Positions 8,683-17,593 of a stretch of DNA of 64,000 nt are shown in pieces. The notes beneath the pieces were generated by a model. That model was not told the origin of the DNA, searched no databases, and saw nothing but the letters and a program-made list of their open reading frames with translations. Within the stretch, counting starts at the first letter, position 1. Each line of letters opens with the position of its first letter. The position numbers and the translations under genes are program-made. Origin of the DNA: Methanothrix soehngenii GP6 (GTDB lineage Archaea > Halobacteriota > Methanosarcinia > Methanotrichales > Methanotrichaceae); contig NC_015416.1 in the NCBI RefSeq assembly GCF_000204415.1, positions 806,001 to 870,000 of the forward strand, in the 5' to 3' direction.

Positions 8683-9761
8683 CCCAGCATCGCCTTCCCT
8701 CTGGTCCTGAGAAGATAGAACAGGTACGGCGCACCGAGGATGGAGGTGATGATTCCTACAGGAATCTCAGCGCTGGTGAGCGTTCGTGCCATGGTATCGC
8801 AGACCAAAAGATAAGATCCTCCAAGCATTGCTGATGCAGGAATCACATATCGATGATCGGGTCCAAGCATCATGCGAGTGGCGTGAGGCATCATCAGGCC
8901 CACCCAGGCGATAATTCCCACGGTAGATACTGCAAGAGAGGTAACAAGAGTGGCCAGGGTTATCAGGACAAACTTGTATTTCTCCGGGTTGACTCCAAGG
9001 GCTCTGGCCTCGTCATCGCCCATGGAAAGGATGTTGAGCTTCCAGCCCAGGGCCCACATAATAAGGAAGCTGGGGATTATTATGGGCACGAGCAGATGGA
9101 CATCATTCCATGTGGCGTAATAGAAGCCGCCCATCAGCCAGAATACAATTTCCCGCAAAGCCGCATCTGTGGCTATGTACTTGAGAATGGAGACCATTGC
9201 AGAAAAGATGGAGCCAATGATCACACCTGCCAGGATCAATGTCACTATGGGCGTCTCCTTTCTGACCCTGGCCAGGAAGTAGGCCATGGCCACAGCCATA
9301 GACCCAAAGATAAATGCAGAGAGCTGAATGGACAGGAAGAAGCTGGAAAAGACTATGCCCATAGCAGCGCCAAAGGCAGCCCCAGAGGAGATGCCGAGGA
9401 TATAAGGCTCGACCAGTGGATTTCTGAAGCAACCCTGAAATACTGCGCCTGCCGTGGCCAGGGCTGTGCCTACAGCCACGGCCAGGAGGACTCGGGGGAT
9501 TCTCAGTTCCCAAACAATGGTGTTATGGAGCTTGGTGACACTGGATAGGTCTCCGAAAGGCGACAGATGAGCCAGTACGATTCCATAAACATCAACAATG
9601 GAGATGCTATAGGCTCCAAAGGTTATAGCCACCCCCACCGTGATAAGAAGCAATACGAAGAGAGCTGAGAGGATCAGGACCTTTCTCCCTTCTGAGTAAC
9701 CATATGCGATGTCAAAGCCCAACCGCTCCCACAAGCTTGTTTTTCTGATCATATCTGACAA
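8679..9761 (-). CDS. ABC transporter permease, FecCD family
   Basis: 360 residues with about nine to ten hydrophobic helices. FecCD hallmarks include RIPRVLLAVAVGTALATAGAVFQ, NPLVEPYILGISSGAAFGA and VGIIAWVGLMMPHATRM. It forms a homodimeric channel for siderophore, heme or corrinoid-type metal complexes. It is the first gene of the run permease-ATPase-EF-hand binding protein, all on the minus strand, with the promoter region between 9762 and 10137. Confidence 0.93.
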   Translation of the reverse strand: MSDMIRKTSLWERLGFDIAYGYSEGRKVLILSALFVLLLITVGVAITFGAYSISIVDVYGIVLAHLSPFGDLSSVTKLHNTIVWELRIPRVLLAVAVGTALATAGAVFQGCFRNPLVEPYILGISSGAAFGAAMGIVFSSFFLSIQLSAFIFGSMAVAMAYFLARVRKETPIVTLILAGVIIGSIFSAMVSILKYIATDAALREIVFWLMGGFYYATWNDVHLLVPIIIPSFLIMWALGWKLNILSMGDDEARALGVNPEKYKFVLITLATLVTSLAVSTVGIIAWVGLMMPHATRMMLGPDHRYVIPASAMLGGSYLLVCDTMARTLTSAEIPVGIITSILGAPYLFYLLRTRGKAMLG

Positions 9762-10137
9762 TACTGAACACCGCCGCCTTTATCGAATCCGATCATCTTC
9801 ATTACCGCCACGCACTTCCTGCGAAAGATTAACAATTGATATTAACCTTGCATATAATCGTAGCAAAAGATACATATTTCGTATATAAGGTTGCTGCTAT
9901 AATCCCGAGCGTTGTGAGATAGCATATAAAATTTTGCAGGATTCGAGATCGTTTGATTGAGATCCTTATTATTATTCAACGAGTGCTACGGCGCAATCAA
10001 ATTTGAGAGGAAAAATATGATATCTGCAATTAATGTCCATCAGCTCACCAAGGTTCACGACGGACGGATAAGATCCTTGGATAAAATTGGGCTGATAGCG
10101 GCCTTTTTCCGCTATTTCGCCCCCAAAATAGTTGCAT
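9762..10137 (-). promoter_or_regulatory. Upstream region of the FecCD operon
   Basis: This 376-base gap has no convincing gene. On the minus strand there is an AT-rich box CCTTATATACG near 9885-9895 preceding the permease, and a small inverted repeat ATAC...GTAT surrounds it (around 9869-9884). The distance to the permease start is over 100 bases, so a leader of that length is implied if this is the promoter. The part nearest 10137 is simply downstream of the NikA-like gene. The assignment is by eye. Confidence 0.35.
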
Positions 10138-11736
10138 TCACTTCACGAAGGACTGTTTGTTCTGCGCTATTGGAGTTCCCATGGCGATCCCCCGCTTGGT
10201 GTAATACATGTCGATCAGACCATCGTGCGCCCAGCAGGAATCGGCATAATACAGGGGCAGCATCGGCAGATCCTGAGCATGCAACACTTGGACCTCATCG
10301 ACGAGTTCCTTGCGGCGATCGGGGTCCATCTCAGAAACCTCCCGGCTTAAGAGATCATTTAACTCCTGGTTCTCAAAGTAGCGGGCGCTGTTGAACGAAA
10401 ATCCTTCGCCTATAAGCCTGCTCAGGATTTCAGGATCTGCTCCCATTCCTCCGTGACTGTTTAAGGCCAGATCGAAGTCCCACTCAGAAACCAGGCTGTC
10501 CCGTGCCTTGGAGTCGAGGCTTCTAAGAGTCACCTTGAACCCAGTCTGCTCTAGCTGCTGCTTTATCATCTCTCCTGCTCGCTCGTCAGTGGCCGTGACC
10601 AGCATCTCCATTTCCAGGGGCTCACCGTCTTTGGTGAAGTACTGGCCGTCCTTGGTGTAGCCCAGCTCTTCCAGAAGCTCCCCGGCCCTGGCCGGATCAT
10701 AATCGTATGTCTCCACATTGGGATTGCATAAATCGTTATCATGGGCTAGGAGGCCGGGGCTGGCGATGATTCCGTAGCCGCGCAAGACCGTATCCACAAG
10801 AGCCTGTCTGTCGATGGCGTAGTACAGAGCCTGTCTGAACCTTGCGTCGGAGAATGGCTCCTTCCTGTGGTTGACCATGAGCTTGGTGATGCCGTCGTGT
10901 GAACCTCTCAGGACATCAAAGCCCGCCACCCCCAGATCCTCAGCCTTCTCGGGAGGGACTGTCGCTGCATCGACATCGCCTTTCTCCAGTGCCGCAGCCG
11001 CCATCTCATTGCTAACCTTTACGAACCTGAGTTGCTTGACCTTTGGAGCGCCCAGGTAGTAATCGTCATAGGCCTCGTAGAGGTATGTCCCCTGCGCCCT
11101 GTCGTAATCGACCAGCTTGAAGGGACCCATGCCGGTTAAGGCTTCATCCTCCAGGAACTCGGCAGGATTGGCCACATTGCTGTAGATGTGCTCAGGAAGT
11201 ATGGGGAGCGCTCCCGCAACCATCTCGATGAACGGGGCATAAGAGCCATTAAGATAGAGCTTGACGGTATAGTCGTCCAGAGCCTCGGCAGACTTCACAA
11301 GTTTTGGGCTTACCAGAGGGTAAGGATGTTCTTTGGTATAATCGATTGTGAAAACCACATCATTAGCGGTGAAGGGCTCTCCGTCCTGCCAGGTCGCGTT
11401 CTTTCTCAGGTCAAAGACGTAAGCGTCGTCCTCCAGCTGCCAGCTCTCCGCGAGAGCAGGAACGTAGCCGTTCTGGTCCTTCCATACGAGTGTGTCGAAG
11501 ATCAGGCTCATTCTGATATATCCAGGCCCTCTCGGGTAATGGCCGTAAGGAGAGGGAAATCCCCAGTCGCCGGTTGGGTCGGCAATTGTAAACATGTCTA
11601 TGGTCTCATCGGAAGCCGCTGCCATGTTGCAGAAAATGAGAAGCAACAGGCCCACGACCGCAAATCCGAGGGCAAGGGGAACTTTTGAGGACAAAGCTCC
11701 ACGAGTCCCTTTAATCGGCAGATTTTTCCTAATCAA
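10138..11736 (-). CDS. NikA/DppA-like substrate-binding protein (SBP_bac_5)
   Basis: 532 residues, the normal length for this family. A hydrophobic segment at about 20-42 is the signal or anchor. Family features include the opening YGHYPRGPGYI...FDTLVWKD, then WQDGEPFTANDVVFT and FRQALYYAIDRQALVD. Relatives bind dipeptides, Ni(His)2 or nickel metallophores. No Dpp/Nik permease or ATPase lies in the window, so the protein is either an orphan receptor or uses a transporter elsewhere. It is the last gene of the cassette PadR-FmdE-methyltransferase-NikA. Confidence 0.88.
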   Translation of the reverse strand: MIRKNLPIKGTRGALSSKVPLALGFAVVGLLLLIFCNMAAASDETIDMFTIADPTGDWGFPSPYGHYPRGPGYIRMSLIFDTLVWKDQNGYVPALAESWQLEDDAYVFDLRKNATWQDGEPFTANDVVFTIDYTKEHPYPLVSPKLVKSAEALDDYTVKLYLNGSYAPFIEMVAGALPILPEHIYSNVANPAEFLEDEALTGMGPFKLVDYDRAQGTYLYEAYDDYYLGAPKVKQLRFVKVSNEMAAAALEKGDVDAATVPPEKAEDLGVAGFDVLRGSHDGITKLMVNHRKEPFSDARFRQALYYAIDRQALVDTVLRGYGIIASPGLLAHDNDLCNPNVETYDYDPARAGELLEELGYTKDGQYFTKDGEPLEMEMLVTATDERAGEMIKQQLEQTGFKVTLRSLDSKARDSLVSEWDFDLALNSHGGMGADPEILSRLIGEGFSFNSARYFENQELNDLLSREVSEMDPDRRKELVDEVQVLHAQDLPMLPLYYADSCWAHDGLIDMYYTKRGIAMGTPIAQNKQSFVK

Positions 11737-11774
11737 AATTCCTCCTACAAATTTTGCTAACTAAAAAAATGCTA

Positions 11775-12956
11775 TTAGCTCTGCGTTTTATTCGGTGATT
11801 TGCCTTTATTTACCTCTTCTTGAAGGCGTTGCATCCATTCAGGGATGTGGACATCTTCCTGCGGGAAAAAGTCCTTGACGTAAGGCTTTATATCGATAAC
11901 AGGGCTTCCATCAACAGCGTCGAGGCCGAGGACCTCCAGGACGTTTCCCTTTCGTCCCTTCAGATGGACGACGGTCATAAGCACCGGATTGGGCCTTGCA
12001 GGGCTACAGGTGCAGAAAATGCCTTTTTCGGGAATATCTTCTCTGCCCATGGGGTGCACCCTCGTAAGCGACCGGCCCTCTTCGGGGACTTTATGCGCCC
12101 AATATAAAATTACAAGATGAGAATACTCCTCAATTCCGTCCAGGATGCCATCCAGACCTTCGTAGATGATGATATTCGAGATTTCTCCAGGCATCTCATG
12201 AATTTTAACTACGGCATCTTTGAGGTCGCCCTGCATTTTTAGTCCCTCTTCACCGGCAACAAGGAATGGTTTCTCTATCTTGCTTCTTATAATACCCACC
12301 GGATGCAGTACAATGCTGGCATCTTTTTGTTTCAACAAATCGGTCAACTCCTCGGGGATTTTTCTGAACTGAATCAAGTAGTTATAGCCTAGGTCGCACA
12401 AGCTCAACTTTCTAAAACCGTGTTTTGTTATCGTTCTTTCCAGCTCTTCAGCTGATATGCGCATATCAATCGGCGGTCCGCATGGCTGGTCCTCTTTCTT
12501 GCATTCGATAATTGCCAGCCGCCCCTCAGGTTTTAAAACACGCCCTATTTCGCTAAACAGGGTGCTCTCTACATCGGCCAGATTGAGGGAGTGAAGCACG
12601 GTAGATATGAAACAAATGTCTACACAACTATCCTTGACCGGCAGAGGACCGGAAATATCACAGACCTCAGCCTTAATATTCTTTAATCCTTCTGAAACGA
12701 CCTTATCCCTTAAATCAACTATCGCATCCTGGTTTTTATCCAGAGCGTACGCTCTACCGGTATCGCCTATAAGCCTCGAGGCTCGAATGGAATAATCTCC
12801 CGGCCCGCTGCCCAAATCTAGAAAGCAGTCTCCTCTCTGCAGATCAAGCCCGCCGAAAACCAGATCCGGGTCCTGCATCCAGAAGCTGCTTTTTCCCTTT
12901 TTATGTCTGTTCGGCCTATCGCATTGACGCCCGCAAGTCGTATCTGTTGCATCCAT
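11775..12956 (-). CDS. Fusion of a class I methyltransferase with a TrmO/TsaA-like domain
   Basis: 393 residues. The first 200 are a class I SAM methyltransferase (CFLDLGSGPGDYSIRASRLIG as motif I, VLKPEGRLAIIE later), closely similar to the stand-alone enzyme at 18982-19584. From about residue 215 there is a TrmO/TsaA (UPF0066) domain, recognised by HPVGIIRS, CTCSPARPNPVLMTVVHL and LGLDAVDGSPVIDIKPY. TrmO uses SAM to methylate t6A37 in tRNA, but TrmO-like domains fused or placed by metal-transport genes may act on something else. Two different SAM-binding folds in one chain is unusual. It lies 38 bases upstream of the NikA-like gene. Confidence 0.88.
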   Translation of the reverse strand: MDATDTTCGRQCDRPNRHKKGKSSFWMQDPDLVFGGLDLQRGDCFLDLGSGPGDYSIRASRLIGDTGRAYALDKNQDAIVDLRDKVVSEGLKNIKAEVCDISGPLPVKDSCVDICFISTVLHSLNLADVESTLFSEIGRVLKPEGRLAIIECKKEDQPCGPPIDMRISAEELERTITKHGFRKLSLCDLGYNYLIQFRKIPEELTDLLKQKDASIVLHPVGIIRSKIEKPFLVAGEEGLKMQGDLKDAVVKIHEMPGEISNIIIYEGLDGILDGIEEYSHLVILYWAHKVPEEGRSLTRVHPMGREDIPEKGIFCTCSPARPNPVLMTVVHLKGRKGNVLEVLGLDAVDGSPVIDIKPYVKDFFPQEDVHIPEWMQRLQEEVNKGKSPNKTQS

Positions 12957-12980
12957 TTCTCTCTCACCAGGATATTTGGG

Positions 12981-13775
12981 TCAGCTCTTGGTTGAAGCAG
13001 ATGGTCTTTCAGATTCTTTGGCAACAATGCCTCTTCCCTCGACCTGACGATAAGCTTCTCCTGCACACATGAAACAGAGACCGCCCACGGTTTTAGTGGC
13101 CATGATCATCTCGCCGCAGTTGGAGCAGACGATGCTCTCCGTAATTGGAGCGTATTCAGGCAGCAGAGGCCGAAAGGTCTCGACTGCAAATAGCTCATCG
13201 AATGGTAGCTGGATGACGCCGAAGGCCGCCTGCCTCCCCGCTTTTCGAAATGCTGCTTTTTCCCTTGCGCCGCCCTCCCGATTCTTGATGACCTTTTCCA
13301 TCAGAGGGTAGAACTCCGGGGAGGCCTTGGCCACGCTAGAGCTGAAATCGGGCTGAACCCTTATGCGGACTCCGGTCTCCTTTCCTCGAATGGCGAAGGT
13401 AACTGCCAGCCTTCCCAGATCGCGGTAGACCAGGGCGTTGTTCCCCAAGGTGCAGCCGGATACGGCCTGCACTCCGTCGGCGAAGCATGCGTTTGTTTCT
13501 ACAACGGCCATGAGGTCCTCTAATCCGTCGGAAGAGATCGAATCCAGGCCCAGAAGATTCAGGCCATGCACCGAAGCCATGACGCCAAGAGCGCTTCCCG
13601 GACAGAAGTGCCCGTGGATCTCAGCAGTCTTCACGAGGCAGCGGGCCATATCTTTCTCACGTATGGCCTGAAGAAATTCTCCTCTAGGGTTTTGCTTAAA
13701 GTCTTCAATTCGTCTATCTTCTGCAAATATCTGTTCTGTATTCATTTCGCTCAATCCAACCATCTCCGAATCCAA
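12981..13775 (-). CDS. FmdE-like metal-binding protein
   Basis: About 264 residues (TTG at 13775; ATGs at 13763 and 13745 are alternatives, and no ribosome site clearly decides). It has the FmdE core with IHGHFCPGSALG (H54, H56, C58) and NACFADGVQAVSGCTLGNN, and a C-terminal zinc ribbon CSNC...CFMC (about C217, C220, C234, C237). FmdE proteins co-purify with formylmethanofuran dehydrogenase, but many paralogs sit with transport genes and their role is unclear. This one lies between PadR and the methyltransferase-TrmO fusion, implying a job tied to that cassette rather than methanogenesis. Confidence 0.87.
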   Translation of the reverse strand: MDSEMVGLSEMNTEQIFAEDRRIEDFKQNPRGEFLQAIREKDMARCLVKTAEIHGHFCPGSALGVMASVHGLNLLGLDSISSDGLEDLMAVVETNACFADGVQAVSGCTLGNNALVYRDLGRLAVTFAIRGKETGVRIRVQPDFSSSVAKASPEFYPLMEKVIKNREGGAREKAAFRKAGRQAAFGVIQLPFDELFAVETFRPLLPEYAPITESIVCSNCGEMIMATKTVGGLCFMCAGEAYRQVEGRGIVAKESERPSASTKS

Positions 13776-13785
13776 CTGTCTCTGA

Positions 13786-14280
13786 TTATATCTTCTTCAG
13801 CTCATCTATGGCTCTTAGAATTACAGACCGGACCCTCTCTCGATCCGTGTCGGTTTCCAGATGATCCGCAACCTGATGAATCAGCGGAGCGAGCAGCTCT
13901 ATCTGTTCTTTTACGGGAACTCTCATTCCCCTGTGAAGGTCATGCATGTCTTTCATGAGATCCTGCACATCGGCATCTTCGAACGTTTCGCTGGCCAGAG
14001 CTATAGATTGATGGAGCTTTTTGATGAAATCATGTTTAACCTCATTTATCTGAGCAACATGCTCTTTGCCGATCTCAGTCAAGCTGTAGTAGGTCTTGCC
14101 GTCTTCGGCTCTTCCTGAGATCCAGCCTTCTCGCTCCATCTTTTTCAATAGCGGATAGATCGATCCCGTGCTGGGTTTCTTTCCGCTAATCGCTTCCACT
14201 TTCTTTATTATATCGTAGCCGGATGCTTCACCATCTTTCATGATGTGAAGCATAATCATCTTCAAGATACCAGTTGCCAT
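13786..14280 (-). CDS. PadR family transcriptional regulator
   Basis: 164 residues from ATG 14280, chosen because the paralog at 20132 begins with the same MATG(I/L)LKM. The N-terminal winged helix is typical of PadR (SGYDIIKKVEAISG, STGSIYPLLKKMEREGW, YYSLTEIGKEH), followed by a long helical dimerisation domain. It is the first gene of the FmdE/methyltransferase/NikA cassette, and a palindrome lies in its leader, so autoregulation and control of the cassette are likely. The ligand is unknown. Confidence 0.9.
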   Translation of the reverse strand: MATGILKMIMLHIMKDGEASGYDIIKKVEAISGKKPSTGSIYPLLKKMEREGWISGRAEDGKTYYSLTEIGKEHVAQINEVKHDFIKKLHQSIALASETFEDADVQDLMKDMHDLHRGMRVPVKEQIELLAPLIHQVADHLETDTDRERVRSVILRAIDELKKI

Positions 14281-14307
14281 TATATCAGTATCGCTATATC
14301 GATGCAT

Positions 14308-14659
14308 ATATCGCTGTTGGTTATACTTCCATTCGATCTATTCACTCAATCAGCTTCCATGTCTATGTATCGATTTAGACATATCAATCCAGATATATAT
14401 ACTTTTTGAGCCTGTGTGCATATAAAGTATGAATAGAATTCTATAATTTCATAAAAAATTAGAAGAGATGAAAATGATTGCCATCTCCACCAATCGGTTC
14501 TTGATATACCTCAGACACTTGCTGCCAGGATGTCTATAGCAAGATCGATCAAGTCGCAGGATATCGATACTATTTTGCAGTAATTTTTGTCATACTACCC
14601 GAATTTTTGAAAAAATGAACTGACTGCAGCTTATCGGGCCGCAGCAACAGTATCCAATT
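14308..14659. other. Intergenic region between the PadR gene and the broken NikA-like gene
   Basis: Apart from the promoter and operator near 14359-14407 this region is AT-rich and contains no gene that I can support. A second TATA-like stretch occurs near 14418. The rest is the 3' flank of the disrupted NikA-like gene. Confidence 0.5.
14359..14407 (-). promoter_or_regulatory. PadR promoter with candidate operator
   Basis: On the minus strand an AAAAAGTATATATATC box (14393-14407) looks like a BRE plus TATA element. About 25 bases downstream, where transcription should start, is a perfect 7-bp inverted repeat ATGTCTA-N10-TAGACAT at 14359-14382. A bound dimer there would block initiation. The start codon is about 80 bases further on. 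Binding by PadR is inference from position and symmetry. Confidence 0.55.
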
Positions 14660-15117
14660 TTAAACAAAGGCCATCTTGTTCAATGCCGTTGGCGTTCCCA
14701 TGGCCACTCCTCCGTAAGTATAGTAGAAGCTCACCCTGTCATCAGAGGCCCAAAAGGAGTCGATATAGAACAAAGGCAGAGATGGCAGGTCGCATGCGAT
14801 GATCTCCTGAGCCTGACTGACCAGCTCTTTGCGCCTGGCAGGGTCCATCTCTGAAACCTGCTCATTTAGCAGATCAACAAGCTGCACATCTTCAGCGTAG
14901 CGTGAGCTGTAGAGCCCTGTTCCAATGATGATACGATTTAGGACTGAAGGATCAGCACCCATGCCGCCGTGATAGTTTATTGCCAGGTCGAACTTCCAGT
15001 CGTCAACCATGCTATCCTTGGTCTTCAAATCCATGCTGCGCAGGTTGACCGTGATGCCGCCAGACTCAAGCTGATGCTCGATCAGCTCTCCGAGGCGCTC
15101 TTCAGTGGGAGCTACTA

Positions 15118-16436
15118 GTACAGCCGGGCTGAGATGAACCTAACGATAAGGTTTTATATATAATCATTGACAGATACTCTACAACAGGGGAGTATCAATG
15201 CCGGGTCCGAAACCACCAGCAATCAACTTGAACGACGTCGAGCGCCAAGGGTTGGAATTGCTTGTTCGTCGGTATACTACAGGGCAGCAAAAAGTTATCC
15301 GAGCACGGATTGTTTTGCTGGCTGCGATGGGTAAGAACAATCGTGAAATCGCTAATGAATTAGAGGTTTCCTTGGACACTGCTCGATTATGGCGACGACG
15401 ATGGCTGGACTTGCAGCCGATTTCTTTGGATGATCTGAGTATTGAAGAACGCTTGGATGACCTGCCAAGACCAGGAGTACCACCTCGTTTAACTGCAAAC
15501 CAGATTTGTCAGATCCAACAGCTGGCTTGTGAGAAACCTGAAGAATCGGGACGTCCAATTAGCCAATGGACAAGCCGTGAGATTGCAGCAGAAGTAATAA
15601 AGCGGGGCATTGTAGATACGATTTCAGCTCGTCATTCTGCCAGGATTCTAAAAAAAATGACCTCCAACCGCACTTGATTCGTTACTGGCTAACACCTGCT
15701 CCGGACGATCAATTCGACGAAAAGGTAGACGATATCAATTCACTGTATCAACAAGCCATTAATTTGGCTCAAAAAGGTGAAGTCGTAATGAGCATCGATG
15801 AAATGACTGGGGTACAAGCTCTCGAACGCAAACACCCTGGATTGCCAATGGCACCAGGAAAAGTGGAACGCAGGGAGTTTGAATACATCAGGCATGGAAC
15901 TCAATCATTCATCGTGAGCTTTGCGGTAGCCAAGGGAAAGGTTGACACCATTTCTTGCGGCGATACGCGCAATGAAGATGACTTCGTATCCCATATCAAG
16001 GAGGTGGTAGAAAGATCCTTATCCACATCCCGCTGGCACTTTGTCGCCGACAATCTCAATATCCATAAATCAGAGTCTCTTGTGAGGTATGTGGCAGATG
16101 TATCCGACTTGGACATCGACTTAGGAATCAAAGGCAGAGATGGTATTCTGAAGTCAATCGAAACTCGCGAATCATTCTTGGCCGATCCATCTCACTCAAT
16201 TGTCTTTCACTACACGCCGATACACGCTTCTTGGATGAACCAGGTCGAAATATGGTTTAGCATTTTGGTCAGGAAGCTGCTCAGGCGGGCCAGCTTTGCT
16301 TCTATCAATGATCTGAACGCCAAGGTTCTGGCGTTTGTCGAGTACTTCAACAAGACAATGGCAAAGCCATTCAAATGGACATATCGAGGGAAGGCACTTA
16401 CTATCTAAAATTGGGCTTATTTAAGCCCGGCTGTAC
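15118..16436 (+). mobile_element. IS630 family insertion sequence, complete
   Basis: 1319 bases bounded by a 13-bp inverted repeat starting GTACAGCCGGGCT. The insertion is in CTAG with the central TA duplicated (15116-15117 and 16437-16438), the classic IS630 target choice. A promoter-like TTTTATATATAATC precedes the transposase gene. The element is opposite in orientation to the gene it interrupts. Confidence 0.92.
15198..16408 (+). CDS. IS630 transposase, made by -1 frameshifting
   Basis: Two overlapping frames. The first (15198-15677) has the helix-turn-helix DNA-binding part; the second (15674-16408) has the DDE catalytic part: [15 protein letters not shown] and NQVEIWF. The run of eight A at 15650-15657 makes an A AAA AAA slippery heptamer. 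Reading it in the -1 frame gives [16 protein letters not shown], the continuous sequence expected for an IS630 enzyme. The full product would be about 400 residues. The ATG near 15674 is therefore probably not a true start. Confidence 0.88.
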
Positions 16437-17593
16437 TAGCAGCTCTATCTCCAGGCGTTCTCCATCCTTAGAGAAGTACTGACCATCTTTGGAATATCCC
16501 ATTTCCTTCAGCAGTTCCTCTGCCTTTGCCGGGTCAAAGGAATACTGCTCCTGGTCGGGATTATACCATGGATGGTCTGAAGGCAGGATCCCGGGACAGC
16601 CTGCACAGCCAAAGCCCCGAAGGAAGATATCCACCAGAGCCTGGCGATCGATGGCGTAGTAGATGGCCTTCCTGAACCTGACATCAGAGAATGGTTCCTT
16701 TTTATGGTTTATGGCCATGATCATGGTCGTGTCATGTGACTCTTTGATATCAAATCCTTCTTTTTCCAGTGGTTCCGTTGTTTCAGCTGGCACGCTGGCA
16801 GCGTCGATGTCACCCTTCTTTAAGGATGCAGACGCCATCTCATTGCTGACCTTTACGAACTTGAGCTGCTTGACCCTTGGAGATCCCTGATAGTAATCCT
16901 CATTGGCCTTGTAGAAGTAGGTCCCTTGTGTCTGGTCATAGTCAACCAACCGGAAGGGACCAGTGCCTGTAAGTGCTTTTTCATCCTTGTAGTCATCGGG
17001 ATCGCTCATATTCCTGTAGATGTGCAGAGGCAGGATTGGCTGAGCACCTGCCACCTGGTCCAGGAAGGGCGCATAGCTCTTTGTGAGGACGATCTTAACG
17101 GTGTTCTCGTCTATGGCTTCCGCCTTGTCAATGATGCTTGAGTCCACCAGCGGATAGGGATGATCTTTAGTATACTGGAAGGTAAAGGCCACATCATCTG
17201 CAGTGAAGGGCTCGCCATCGTTCCAAGTAACGCCTTTTCTCAGGTGGAAGAGATAGGCGTTCTCATCCGGCAGATATTTCCATGTCTCTGCCAGAGCGGG
17301 CACAAAGCCGTTCTGATCCTTCCATATCAATGTGTCGAAGATGAAGCTCATCATGATATACCCTCCGCCATGCGGGTAATGGCCGTAGGGCGAGGGGAAT
17401 CCCTGATCGCCGCTTAGTGCGGCAACCGTAAGCGTATCCACTTTTTCATCGGCGGCCAGGACGTTGCTGCTGAGAATGAAGACCAGCAGGCCCATGACAG
17501 CAAAGCCGAGGGTAAGCGGGACTCTCATGAACGGTACCGCCCTATGCACACCACAGGGTCTAATTTTTTTCGTATTATCTCCTCCTGTCAATT

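Larger units (their letters stand above)
14660..17591 (-). pseudogene. NikA-like substrate-binding protein split by an IS630 element
   Basis: Paralog of 10138-11736. The N-terminal part (17591 to 16439, 380-odd residues with signal segment and FPSPYGHYPHGGGYI) and the C-terminal part (15117 to 14660, ending in PTALNKMAFV) flank the element at 15118-16436. Joining the two across CTAG restores a frame that aligns codon for codon with the paralog. The N-terminal fragment now ends in residues coded by the IS. It closed the second PadR cassette: its start is 3 bases from the MATE stop. The two fragments are otherwise free of stops, so the insertion is probably recent. Confidence 0.92.

Noticed and set aside
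9957-10394. Plus-strand frame of 145 codons
   Set aside because: Mostly antisense to the end of the NikA-like gene, with a composition expected for a shadow frame.
15674-16408. Independent second gene in the IS630 element
   Set aside because: The -1 frame across the A8 run gives a continuous IS630 transposase, and the conserved PHLIRYWL segment spans the junction.
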